The notes under the pieces: generated by a model | Database searches by the model: none | Seen by the model: only the letters and a program-made list of their open reading frames with translations | What the model was told of the DNA's origin: nothing | NCBI GenBank assembly: GCA_005888115.1 | Contig: VBKO01000343.1 | Coordinates: 1 to 46,034, forward strand | DNA from: Deltaproteobacteria bacterium | GTDB lineage: Bacteria; Myxococcota; Myxococcia; Myxococcales; 40CM-4-68-19 | Direction of reading: 5' to 3' | DNA: 46,034 nucleotides | In this document: positions 18,812 to 28,306 of the stretch, in pieces | How the letters are laid out: the number at the start of each line of letters is the position of its first letter | Position numbering within the stretch: position 1 is the stretch's first letter | Position numbers and translations under genes: made by a program

Positions 18812-19969
18812 CTAGTGAAGCGTCGCGCTCCCGTCGGGCAGGAGCGCCACCTTGACGCAACCGTCGCGCTTCTGCGCGAACATGCGGTAGCCCTCGGGCG
18901 CGCGGTCGAGCGGCAGGCGATGTGTGAACACCTGCTGCGGCCGGATGCGCCCCGCCTGCACATGCTCGAGCAGGCGCGGCATGTAGCGCTTCACGCTCGC
19001 CTGTCCGGTGTTCATCCTCTGCGCCTTGTTCATGTAGGTGCCGATGTCGACGCCGTTGTAGGGAGGGCCATAGGCGCCGATCACCGAGATCGTCCCGCCC
19101 TTCCGGGTCGCGTGGATGGCGAAGTTGAGCGCCTGCGGCGAGCCCGCCTCCAGCTTGAGGTAGATGCCGAGCGCGCGGTGCACGGGCGATCCTGCCGCCT
19201 CGAGGCCGACGGCATCGACGGTCGCGTCCGCGCCGCGGTCGTCGGTCATCCCCTTGATGGTGGTCACCAGGTCGATGTCCCTGAAGTTGAGCGTCTCGAC
19301 GCCCAGCCAGTTCCGCGCGAATTCCAGGCGATAGTCCACGTGATCCACCGCGATCACGCGTTCCGCGCCCATCGCCCACGCTGACCACATGGAGAACAGG
19401 CCCACCGGACCGCAGCCGAGGACCAGGACGGTCTCTCCTCCTTTGAGCTCGCACATCTCGGCCGCTTGATAGCCGGTCGCGAACGCGTCGGTGATCGGCA
19501 GCGCGTCCAGGTCCTCGACGTCGTCGGGGATCTTCTCCGCGTCGACGCCGATGAACGGGACGCGCACGTACTCGGCCTGGCCACCGTCGTAGCCGCCCAT
19601 CGTGTGCGAGTAGCCGTAGATGCCGGTACCCGCGTCGGTCGCGGGGTTGGTGCTCTCGCAGCAGGAGGTGAGTCCCCGCGTGCAGAAGTAGCAGCCGCCG
19701 CAGAAGATCTGGAACGGCAGCATCACCCGGTCGCCCTTGCGTACGCCCTGCGCCTCGGGGCCCAGCTCCTCGACGACTCCGGTGAACTCGTGCCCGAAGG
19801 TGAATCCGATGCGGGTGTCGGGGATGAGCCCGTGGAGCAGGTGGAGATCGGACCCGCAGATCGCCGCGGCGGTGACCCGGACGATGCCATCCTGCGGATG
19901 CTCGATGCGGGGCTCGGGCTTGTTGCGTACCTTGACTCGGTAGGGGCCGTCGTAGGTGAGTGCTTTCAT
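18812..19969 (-). CDS. Zinc-dependent alcohol dehydrogenase
   Basis: 'GHEFTGVVEELG', 'CGGCYFCTRGLTSCCE', 'VLVLGCGPVGLFSMW'. Confidence 0.94.
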   Translation of the reverse strand: MKALTYDGPYRVKVRNKPEPRIEHPQDGIVRVTAAAICGSDLHLLHGLIPDTRIGFTFGHEFTGVVEELGPEAQGVRKGDRVMLPFQIFCGGCYFCTRGLTSCCESTNPATDAGTGIYGYSHTMGGYDGGQAEYVRVPFIGVDAEKIPDDVEDLDALPITDAFATGYQAAEMCELKGGETVLVLGCGPVGLFSMWSAWAMGAERVIAVDHVDYRLEFARNWLGVETLNFRDIDLVTTIKGMTDDRGADATVDAVGLEAAGSPVHRALGIYLKLEAGSPQALNFAIHATRKGGTISVIGAYGPPYNGVDIGTYMNKAQRMNTGQASVKRYMPRLLEHVQAGRIRPQQVFTHRLPLDRAPEGYRMFAQKRDGCVKVALLPDGSATLH

Positions 19970-20072
19970 GCGCCGAGGGTGGGGACTTCCGGCGGCGATC
20001 GCAACCGTCTCGCGCGCGGACCCGGTCAGACGACCGGCGGGAGGCTTCCGTCCCGGCATGGCCGGGCGCCGC

Positions 20073-21341
20073 TCACTCGACGGCGGCGCGGGCGAGCCCC
20101 ACCCGAGGAGCGCGACGCCCGATCCGCAGGACGACGACCGCGGCAACCAGGCAGACCGCGCCAGCCGCGACCCAGGCGGGCGTGTACGTCGTCAGCGAAG
20201 AGCGGATCACGCCCGCGCCCAGGGCGCCGACGCCCGCTCCGATCTGGTGCGAGGCGACGATCCATCCGAACGCGATCGGGGCGTCGCGAACGCCGACCGC
20301 CTCGGTGGTGAGCCGGACCGTAGGCGGAACCGTGGCGATCCAATCCAGGCCGTAGAAGACCGCGAACACGGGCAACCCGAGCACCTGCGCGTCGAAGGCG
20401 TGAGGCAGCCACAGCAGCGAGAGCCCGCGCAGCCCGTAGTACCAGAAGAGGAGCTTGCGCGAATCGAATCGGTCCGAGAGCCAGCCGCTGGCCGTCGTGC
20501 CGACGAGATCGAAGATGCCCATCACCGCGAGCAAGCCGGCCGCTCGCACCTCGGGGATGCCATGATCCATGCACGCCGGCACGAGGTGCGTGCCGACCAG
20601 CCCGTTCGTGGAAGCGCCGCAGACGAAGAAGCTGCCCGCGAGGAGCCAGAAATCTCCCTTGCGCGCGCTCTCCCGCAGGACGCGGAGCGCATTGGCGAGC
20701 GGGTTCTGGCGCGAGGGCACGAGCGGCGGCGTGTCCGGGGATGCGCCGTAAGGCAAGATGCCCACGTCGGCCGGCCGGTCGCGCACGAGGAACGCCACCA
20801 AGGGCAAGAGCAGCGCGATGACTGACGCGACCAGCAGCGTCACAGCGCGCCAGCCGTGCTGCTCGACGATGTGGGCTTCGAAGGGGAGGAAGAGCATCTG
20901 TCCGGTGGCGGTGCTCGCGGTCAGCACGCCCATCACCGCGCCCCGGCGCGAGACGAACCAGCGGTTCACCACGGTGGCGCCTAGCACCATCGCCGTGGTG
21001 CCGGTGCCCAGACCGACGAGGATCCCCCAGGTGAGCACGAGCTGCCAGCTCGAGCGCATCTGGGAGGTGAGCGCGACGCCCGCGCAGATCAGCGCCAGCG
21101 AGACGAGCACGGTGCGGCGGATCCCGAATCGCTCCATCAGCGCGGCGGCGAACGGTCCGACGAGCCCATAGAGCACGAGGTTCACCGACACCGCCGAGGA
21201 GAGCAGCGCACGGCTCCAGCCGAACTCGCGCTCGAGCGGGACCATGAGGATCGACGGAGTCGCGCGCACCGCCGCGGCGCAGAGGAGCACGACGAACACC
21301 GCGCCGGCGACCACGAAGGCGGGATGGATCTTCCGGCTCAC
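20073..21341 (-). CDS. MFS transporter
   Basis: 12-TM-like hydrophobic pattern; 'GILVGLGTGTTAMVLGATVVNRWFVSRRGAVMGVLTASTATGQ'. Confidence 0.9.
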   Translation of the reverse strand: MSRKIHPAFVVAGAVFVVLLCAAAVRATPSILMVPLEREFGWSRALLSSAVSVNLVLYGLVGPFAAALMERFGIRRTVLVSLALICAGVALTSQMRSSWQLVLTWGILVGLGTGTTAMVLGATVVNRWFVSRRGAVMGVLTASTATGQMLFLPFEAHIVEQHGWRAVTLLVASVIALLLPLVAFLVRDRPADVGILPYGASPDTPPLVPSRQNPLANALRVLRESARKGDFWLLAGSFFVCGASTNGLVGTHLVPACMDHGIPEVRAAGLLAVMGIFDLVGTTASGWLSDRFDSRKLLFWYYGLRGLSLLWLPHAFDAQVLGLPVFAVFYGLDWIATVPPTVRLTTEAVGVRDAPIAFGWIVASHQIGAGVGALGAGVIRSSLTTYTPAWVAAGAVCLVAAVVVLRIGRRAPRVGLARAAVE

Positions 21342-22414
21342 GAAGCGAGCTCCTTGCTCGCCGAGAAGCGGGCGCGGTAGGCGGAAGGCGTCACGTGCAG
21401 CGCGCGGAGGAAGGCGCGGCGCAGCACCTCGGCGCTGCCGAACCCGCAGCGCGCGGCGACCTCCTCGAGGCTCACCGGCGACTGCTGCAAAGCACGGCGC
21501 GCCGCCTCGAGGCGGATCTGCTCGACCGCCTCCGCCGGAGCGACGCCCAGCTCCTTGCGGAACACGCGCGTCAGGTGCCGCGGGCTCTTGCCCACGCGCT
21601 TGGCGAGCGCCGGCACCGAGAGATCCCTTTCGGGGTGCTCGGCCGCCCAGGCGACCAGCTCGCGGACCGCGGGCGTTCCGGCGGCCTGCAACCGCAGCGG
21701 GGCGCTGTACTGGCTCTGATCGCCGGGTCGCCGCAGGTACATGACCATCGCCCGCGCCACCGCCAGCGCCATCTCGGCGCCCAGGTCTTCTTCTATGAGC
21801 GCCAGCGCCAGGTCCATGCCGGCGCTCACGCCGGCCGAGGTGTAGACGTTTCCGTCGCGCACCCAGATGCGGTCTTCCTCGACACGTACCCGAGGGTAGC
21901 GGCGCTTGAGCTCAGCGGCGCGCGACCAGTGGGTCGTCGCGGCGCGGCCGTCGAGGAGACCCGCCTCGGCGAGAAGGAACGCGCCGGTGCACACCGAGCC
22001 GATGCGCCGCACCCGGCCTGCCATCTGCCGCAGCCAGCGGAGGATGGCCGCCTCTCCCAGCAGCGCGTCGATACCGACACCGCCGACGACGAGCAGCGTG
22101 TCCACCTCGCCGCGCAGCGAACGGAAGGTCGCGTCGGCGAGGAACCGGAACCCGGACGAAGCGGCGATCGGGTCCCCGTCGGTGCCGACCACGGTCAGGG
22201 CATATCCGGGGTGAGGGCGCCCTTCGTCGCGCAGGATGCGCGTCGTCCGCGCGAACAGCTCGAGGGGACCGGAGAGATCCAGCGCCTGCACCCCGGGGTA
22301 GACGAACAGCGCGATGCGCAGGGGCCTGGAGGACGCCGCGGAGCGTTCCATGGCCAGCATGGTGCGCCGAAGCCCCGATGTCCGCAAGGACATTGTTCCC
22401 ACGATTCGGGACAT
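21338..22414 (-). CDS. GlxA-type AraC regulator with DJ-1/PfpI-like domain
   Basis: 'IALFVYPGVQALDLSGPLELF', 'IGSVCTGAFLLAEAGLLDGRAATTHW', C-terminal 'VGKSPRHLTRVFRKELG' HTH; overlaps MFS gene start. Confidence 0.92.
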   Translation of the reverse strand: MSRIVGTMSLRTSGLRRTMLAMERSAASSRPLRIALFVYPGVQALDLSGPLELFARTTRILRDEGRPHPGYALTVVGTDGDPIAASSGFRFLADATFRSLRGEVDTLLVVGGVGIDALLGEAAILRWLRQMAGRVRRIGSVCTGAFLLAEAGLLDGRAATTHWSRAAELKRRYPRVRVEEDRIWVRDGNVYTSAGVSAGMDLALALIEEDLGAEMALAVARAMVMYLRRPGDQSQYSAPLRLQAAGTPAVRELVAWAAEHPERDLSVPALAKRVGKSPRHLTRVFRKELGVAPAEAVEQIRLEAARRALQQSPVSLEEVAARCGFGSAEVLRRAFLRALHVTPSAYRARFSASKELAS

Positions 22415-22487
22415 CCGTGCGAACGGGTGTAAGCGGCGCCGGGTCTGCCTTTCCGAGGCTGCGGCATTCGGCTTCCCGGGTAATCCC

Positions 22488-24896
22488 TCACTCCGCGCTC
22501 AGCGCCGCCATCGGGTCGATCCGCGCGGCGCGCAGCGCCGGAATGCCGCTCGCGGCGAGCGCCACGACCGCCAGCAGCGCGGCGATGGCTGCGAGGGTGA
22601 GCGGGTCGCGGGCGCTCACGCCGTAGAGTTGGGAGGCGATCAGACGTCCTCCGGCGAGCGCTGCGACGGTGCCCAGGCACAGGCCGAGGCCCACGGTGCG
22701 CAGCGCGCTCGCCAGCACCAGCCGGATCACCGCGCCCGCGGACGCACCAATCGCCATGCGCACGCCGATCTCGCGGGTCCGCTGCGTGACCGCGTACGCC
22801 GTGACGCCGTAGATGCCGACCGCCGACAGCGCCAGCGCGAGCGCGGCGAAGACTCCGAGCAGCTGCAGCGGAAACCGGCGCGGCGCGAGCGATGCCGCGA
22901 GCACGTCCTCGAGCGGCAGGACGCGATCGAGAGGCCGCGCGGGATCGATGCGCGACAGCTCGCTGCGCAGCGCGGCCGGCGTGAGCTGGCCGCGCACCAC
23001 CAGCGTCATCCAGTCCGGGGGCTCCTGGGCGGCGGCGAGGTAGAAGACGGGTGGCACCGGCTGGTCGAGACCGTGCTCGCGCGCGTCGGCCACGACCCCG
23101 ACGATCGTGCGCCACCCGTTCCGGGCGCGATCGGTGTCGATCTGGAGGCGCCGCCCGACCACGTCGCGCCCGGGGAGGTAGCGCCGCACCCACGCCTCGT
23201 TGACCAGCACGACCGGGGGCGCCTTGGCGTCATCGGCCATGGAGAAGTCCCGTCCCGCCACCACGCCCTGGCGCATGGCGCTGAAGTAGCCGGGCAGTAC
23301 GCAGCGGAACTCGTCGGTCGGAGGAGCCTCGCCGGGGCGCAGCTCGTATCCCTCGATGAAATACGTCTGTCCGAACTTGCCGCGGGTCGGGAGCAGGTTG
23401 ATCCCGCCGGCGGCGGTCACGCCGGGGACCTCCGAGGCGACCCGGAGCGCCCGTTCGAAGTAACGCTCGCGCGCGTCAGGATCCGCGTACGAAGGTCCCG
23501 CGGGCGCAAGCTCGGCGGCGATGGCGCCTTGGGGCTCGAATCCCGGCGAGACGTGCAGGAGCCGCCCGAAGCTGCGCAGCAGCAGACCGGCGCCGGTCAA
23601 GAGGAAGAGGCACACCGCGACCTGCGCGACCACCAGCACGGCGCGCAGCCGGGCAGCGGGCGCGCCCGCGGTGCCCCGCCCGCCGTCCTTGAGCGAGGCG
23701 GCCAGACCCACCCGGCTGGCGCGGAGCGCCGGCATCAGCGCGAAGATCAACGTGGTCGCGATCGTCAGTCCCGTCGAGAAGGCGAGCACGGCGCGATCGA
23801 GGCGCACGTTCGCCAGCTCGCGGATCTGCCGCGGCGCCGCCGCGAGCAGCGCGTCGAGGCCCCACCCCGCGAGCAGCACCCCGAGCGCCGCGCCGATCGC
23901 GGCGAGCAGAAACCCTTCCGTCAGCAACTGGCGGACGATCCGCGACCGTTCCGCTCCCAGCGCGGCGCGCAGCGCGAACTCGCGCTCCCGCGCCGCCGAT
24001 CGCGCGAGCAACAGATTCGCCACGTTGCCGCAGGCGATCAGCAACACCAGCAGCACCGCTCCGAACAGCACCAGGATGGGCTGGCGGCTGGATGCCACGA
24101 AACGTTCTCGCAGCGGCTCGAGCTTGAGCGTCGCCTGCAGCTCGGCGGGATAGTCCCTTGGGTGCGCTTCGCTCATCCGTCCCACGTGCTCCTCGAGCGC
24201 CTTGCTTGCGGCCTGAAGGCTGACCCCGGGCCGGAGCTTCGCGACGACGTCGAGGTAATGGGCCCCGGGCTCGTCGAAACGCTGCGTCTGCGTGAAGCCG
24301 TACGGAATGAAGAAATCGTGCGCGCCGCCGTAGCTGAAACCTTCCGGCAGGACGCCGATGACGGCGTAGCTCCGGCCGTCCAGCACGACCGACCGGCCGA
24401 CGGAGGTAGGATCGCCACCGAAGCGCCGGCGGAATGCCGGAGCGCTCACCAGCGCGACACCGTCGTTGCCCTTCATCTCCTCGTCCGGGCCGAACACGCG
24501 CCCGAACTGCGGGCGCACGTCCAGCACGCTGAAGAACCCGGACGTCACGCGCGCGACCGGCAACCGCTCTGCGCCATCGGCACGCTGCAGCGCTGCCGTC
24601 GCGCCGTTGAAGGAACCGACGCTCTCGAAGAAGCGCGCTTCGCGAAGATCGTACAATTCAGCGATGGAGAGCCTGCCCTTGCCGGTGCCGATCCCCGCGA
24701 ACAGGCGGTAGACGGAGACGAGCCGGGTCTCCTCGCCCCAGCCGAACGAGCGCAACAGCACCGCGTGCACGACGCTGAAGATGGCGGTGGTCGCGCCGAT
24801 CCCCAGCGCCAGCGCGAGCACCGCCGCGGCAGTGAACCCGGGCGTGCGGAGCAGGCCGCGGAGCGCAAAGCGGAGATCGCGAAGCAGTCCGTCCAT
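22488..24896 (-). CDS. MacB/ADOP-like ABC transporter permease
   Basis: '[48 protein letters not shown]' and two FtsX-like permease blocks. Confidence 0.9.
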   Translation of the reverse strand: MDGLLRDLRFALRGLLRTPGFTAAAVLALALGIGATTAIFSVVHAVLLRSFGWGEETRLVSVYRLFAGIGTGKGRLSIAELYDLREARFFESVGSFNGATAALQRADGAERLPVARVTSGFFSVLDVRPQFGRVFGPDEEMKGNDGVALVSAPAFRRRFGGDPTSVGRSVVLDGRSYAVIGVLPEGFSYGGAHDFFIPYGFTQTQRFDEPGAHYLDVVAKLRPGVSLQAASKALEEHVGRMSEAHPRDYPAELQATLKLEPLRERFVASSRQPILVLFGAVLLVLLIACGNVANLLLARSAAREREFALRAALGAERSRIVRQLLTEGFLLAAIGAALGVLLAGWGLDALLAAAPRQIRELANVRLDRAVLAFSTGLTIATTLIFALMPALRASRVGLAASLKDGGRGTAGAPAARLRAVLVVAQVAVCLFLLTGAGLLLRSFGRLLHVSPGFEPQGAIAAELAPAGPSYADPDARERYFERALRVASEVPGVTAAGGINLLPTRGKFGQTYFIEGYELRPGEAPPTDEFRCVLPGYFSAMRQGVVAGRDFSMADDAKAPPVVLVNEAWVRRYLPGRDVVGRRLQIDTDRARNGWRTIVGVVADAREHGLDQPVPPVFYLAAAQEPPDWMTLVVRGQLTPAALRSELSRIDPARPLDRVLPLEDVLAASLAPRRFPLQLLGVFAALALALSAVGIYGVTAYAVTQRTREIGVRMAIGASAGAVIRLVLASALRTVGLGLCLGTVAALAGGRLIASQLYGVSARDPLTLAAIAALLAVVALAASGIPALRAARIDPMAALSAE

Positions 24897-25039
24897 GAAG
24901 TCTCTCCGTTCGCAGGGCAGTCCTCGCCTGCCGCGCCGTCCGTAGAGCGAAGTTCGTGCCAACCATTGCCCGAGAGCGCGCCCGCACACGTCTGACCGGG
25001 CCGGGGAAAGCCCGTCCCATTTTCGAACACTGCTGAGCG

Positions 25040-25960
25040 CTATCCAGTCAGGTGCTCGAGGTGCGCCGCGACGCTGCGGGCCAGCGCACCCAGGTCGTAG
25101 CCTCCCTCGAGCATGGAGACGATGCGCCCGGCGCTGTATCGCGCCGCCACCGTCCGCACCTGCTGCGTCACCCAGGCGTAATCGGCCTCGACCAGGCGCA
25201 GCATGGCCATGCCGTCGTCGCGGTGCGCATCGAATCCGGCGGAGACGAAGATCATCTCCGGCTGGAAGCGTCCGAGGGCCGGCAGCCACTCCCTGGTGAC
25301 GGCGGCGCGGAACTCGTCGCTCGCGGCGCCGGCCGGGAGAGGGACGTTCACCATGCGCTCCGACCGGCCCTCGACGCCGCTCCCCGGATAGAACGGATGC
25401 TGGAAGGTCGACACCATCAGCACGCGCGAGTCGTCGCGGAAGATGTCCTCCGTGCCGTTGCCGTGGTGCACGTCGAAATCCACGATCGCCACCCGGCGCA
25501 GGCGGTGGTGCTCAAGCGCGTGCGCCGCGGCGACCGCCACGTTGTTGAAGAAGCAGAAGCCCATCGCGCGCGCCCGCTCGGCGTGGTGCCCGGGCGGGCG
25601 CACGCTGCAGAACGCCGCCTCCGCCTTCCGGGCGATCACCAGATCGGTGGCGAGGATCCCGGCGCCCGCGGCGCGCAGCGCCGCTCGCAGCGTGCCCGGA
25701 CACATCGCGGTGTCCGGATCGATCCAGGTCAGCCCCTCAGCAGGCGAGAGCCGCTCCAGCTGGTCGATGTATGCCGCGTCATGCACGCGCAGGAGCTGCT
25801 GTCGCGTCGCCTCCGGCGCGTCCGCGCGGACAACGGAGCGGTCGAGCCTCGAGGCGAGCAGCGTCTCCTCGATCGCCGACAACCGTTCCGGCCGCTCCGG
25901 GTGCCCCTCGCCCATCTGGTGCCGCAGGCATGCGGGATGGCTGATGAACGCGATGGACAC
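25040..25960 (-). CDS. Histone deacetylase-family (acetoin-utilisation-like) protein
   Basis: '[25 protein letters not shown]', '[16 protein letters not shown]', '[10 protein letters not shown]'. Confidence 0.95.
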   Translation of the reverse strand: MSIAFISHPACLRHQMGEGHPERPERLSAIEETLLASRLDRSVVRADAPEATRQQLLRVHDAAYIDQLERLSPAEGLTWIDPDTAMCPGTLRAALRAAGAGILATDLVIARKAEAAFCSVRPPGHHAERARAMGFCFFNNVAVAAAHALEHHRLRRVAIVDFDVHHGNGTEDIFRDDSRVLMVSTFQHPFYPGSGVEGRSERMVNVPLPAGAASDEFRAAVTREWLPALGRFQPEMIFVSAGFDAHRDDGMAMLRLVEADYAWVTQQVRTVAARYSAGRIVSMLEGGYDLGALARSVAAHLEHLTG

Positions 25961-26057
25961 GCTCGGTGCACCTCAGGCGTCACGTCATCATATCGCGGCG
26001 GCACAGGCCCGGCGCGGAGAGTCGATTGCTGCTATCCATGCGGTGAAGGGAGGCGCC

Positions 26058-26612
26058 ATGGCGAAATGGTTCCTCGAGCCCGGGCATACCTCGGCGGAGT
26101 TCTGCGCGCGGCACATGATGGTCACGTACGTTCGTGGCCATTTCAAGAACGTCCGCGGCAGCCTCGTTTTCGACGAGAAGAATCCCGCTTCGGCATCCGT
26201 CGAAGCCGTCATCGATGCGAGGGGACTGTGGACCGGCGAGCCGGACCGCGACGCTCACCTCCGCAGCGCCGACTTCCTCGACGTCGAACGTCATCCGGAG
26301 ATCCGCTTCCACGGAAGCGTCGCCGAGCGACCCGGCGCGCTGGATTTCAGGGTCAAAGGGGACCTGACCATCCGCGGCGTCACCCGCCCGGCGGTGCTCG
26401 ACGTCCACTATCTCGGGCGCTGGACGACTCCCTGGTGGGAGGGCGGCGTCGACAAGGGACCGAAGGTCCGCGCGGGATTCGTCGCCGAGACCACCATCAA
26501 CCGCCACGATTTCGGCGTGAGCTGGAACAACCCGCTCGATCTCGGCGGTGTGGTAGTGGGCGACGACGTCCGGATCACCATCGACGCCGAGGCGATCCTC
26601 GAACAGGAGTGA
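26058..26612 (+). CDS. YceI-family protein
   Basis: 'WFLEPGHTSAEFCARHMMVTYVRGHF', 'LRSADFLDVERHPEIRF', 'GDLTIRGVTRPAVLDV'. Confidence 0.93.
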   Translation: MAKWFLEPGHTSAEFCARHMMVTYVRGHFKNVRGSLVFDEKNPASASVEAVIDARGLWTGEPDRDAHLRSADFLDVERHPEIRFHGSVAERPGALDFRVKGDLTIRGVTRPAVLDVHYLGRWTTPWWEGGVDKGPKVRAGFVAETTINRHDFGVSWNNPLDLGGVVVGDDVRITIDAEAILEQE

Positions 26613-26732
26613 CGGAAGCCTCGTCGCGGCATCTCAGACACGTAGCGCGGTGGCGCGGCGCTTCGTCCAGCACAAGACGGCTGGGTCCCACGCTGGATTC
26701 CGCTTCGGCCCGCCGCGTGGCTTCTGCGCATC

Positions 26733-27326
26733 ATGAACGACAATCACAGTGACGACGGCCTGGGCCGTCGCGAGTTCCTCGTCGGTGGCGCGGTGATCGT
26801 GGTCGCGGCGTGCGCCGGCAGTCAGGCGCGGCGCGAGGGCACGGGACCCTCTGCTCCGGGAGAACCGATTGAGATCATGCTGCTGGTGAACGGCGAGCGG
26901 CGCGCGCTGCGCGTCGATCCACGGACCACGCTGCTCGATCTGTTGCGCGAGAACCTCGGCCTCACCGGCACCAAGAAGGGCTGCGACATGGGCCAGTGCG
27001 GCGCATGCACCGTGCTGGCCGACGGCGTGCGGATCGACTCCTGCCTCGCGCTGGCGGCGCAGTACGACGGCCGATCCATCACCACCATCGAGGGCCTGAT
27101 CAAGGACGGAACCCTGCATCCCGCGCAGGAGGCGTTCCTCCAGGAGGACGCGTTCCAGTGCGGGTACTGCACGCCGGGGCAGATCCTCTCCTGCATCGGG
27201 TTCCTGCATGAGGGTGGCGGCGCGACGGAGATGGAAATCCGCGAGGGAATGAGCGGCAACATCTGCCGCTGCGGCGCGTACCCGAACATCGTCTCCGCGG
27301 TGCGCAGCCTGCGCGGGAGGGCGTGA
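26733..27326 (+). CDS. paoA: PaoA-like 2Fe-2S subunit of periplasmic aldehyde oxidoreductase with Tat signal
   Basis: 'GRREFLVGGAVIVVAACAG' Tat plus lipobox-like; 'GCDMGQCGACTVL', 'QCGYCTPGQILS', 'NICRCGAYPNI'. Confidence 0.85.
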   Translation: MNDNHSDDGLGRREFLVGGAVIVVAACAGSQARREGTGPSAPGEPIEIMLLVNGERRALRVDPRTTLLDLLRENLGLTGTKKGCDMGQCGACTVLADGVRIDSCLALAAQYDGRSITTIEGLIKDGTLHPAQEAFLQEDAFQCGYCTPGQILSCIGFLHEGGGATEMEIREGMSGNICRCGAYPNIVSAVRSLRGRA

Positions 27327-28306
27327 TGCGCCAGATCGCATACCAGCGTGCTGGCAGCGTGGACGAGGCGGTGCAAGCAGCCGCGCAGCCAGAGGCGGCG
27401 TTCCTCGCGGGCGGGACCTCCCTGGTCGATCTGATGAAGCTGGAGGTGCTCAATCCCGCGCGAGTCGTGGACGTGACGCGGCTCGATCTCTCACGCATCG
27501 AGCCGAGGGCGGACGGCATCCGGCTCGGCGCCACCGCGACGAACAGCGCCGTGGCGGCGCACCCGGAAGTGAAGCGGCGCTTTCCGGCGCTGTCCCAGGC
27601 GCTGCTCTCCGGCGCGTCGCCGCAGCTCCGCAACGTCGCCACCGTGGCGGGCAACCTGATGCAGAGGACCCGCTGCGCGTACTACCGGGACCTCGCGACC
27701 AGGTGCAACAAGCGCAGCCCCGGCGCCGGCTGTGACGCAATCGAGGGTTGGACGCGGATGCACGCCATCCTCGGCGGGAGCGAGCAGTGCATCGCGCTGC
27801 ACCCTTCCGACATGTGCGTCGCCCTCGCGGCCCTGGAGGCGACCATCCACGTCCGCGGGCAGCGCGGCGAGCGCGACATTCCGTTCGGGGATTTCCACCT
27901 GCTACCGGGCGATCACCCCGAGCGCGAGTTCGCGCTCGAGCCAGGCGAGCTGGTCACCTGGGTGTTCGTGCCGGCCACGGCCGCCGCCGCCCGCTCGCGC
28001 TACGTGAAGGTCCGCGATCGCATCTCGTACGCTTTTGCGCTCGCTTCCTGCGCGACGGCGCTGGAGGTGGCGAACGGAAGGATCCGGGTGGCGCGCATGG
28101 CGCTGGGCGGCGTCGGGACCAAGCCATGGCGCTCCCTGGAAGCGGAGCGCATGCTGGTCGGAGCGACGCCGCGGGCGGAAACGTTCCGCCGGGCGGCCGA
28201 CGTGGCGTTGCGCGACGCCCGCCCGCGGCGCGACAACGCCTTCAAGGTCGAGCTGGCGAAGCGCACCATGATCCGGGCGCTCACCCTTTCCGCGGAGGGC
28301 GCATGA
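27326..28306 (+). CDS. paoB: PaoB-like FAD/4Fe-4S subunit
   Basis: 'FLAGGTSLVDLMKL', Cys cluster 'RCAYYRDLATRCNKRSPGAGCDAIEG'. Confidence 0.85.
   Translation: MRQIAYQRAGSVDEAVQAAAQPEAAFLAGGTSLVDLMKLEVLNPARVVDVTRLDLSRIEPRADGIRLGATATNSAVAAHPEVKRRFPALSQALLSGASPQLRNVATVAGNLMQRTRCAYYRDLATRCNKRSPGAGCDAIEGWTRMHAILGGSEQCIALHPSDMCVALAALEATIHVRGQRGERDIPFGDFHLLPGDHPEREFALEPGELVTWVFVPATAAAARSRYVKVRDRISYAFALASCATALEVANGRIRVARMALGGVGTKPWRSLEAERMLVGATPRAETFRRAADVALRDARPRRDNAFKVELAKRTMIRALTLSAEGA

Noticed and set aside
22314-24995. 893-aa plus-strand ORF
   Set aside because: Antisense of the MacB/ADOP permease; His/Arg/Gln-rich shadow ORF
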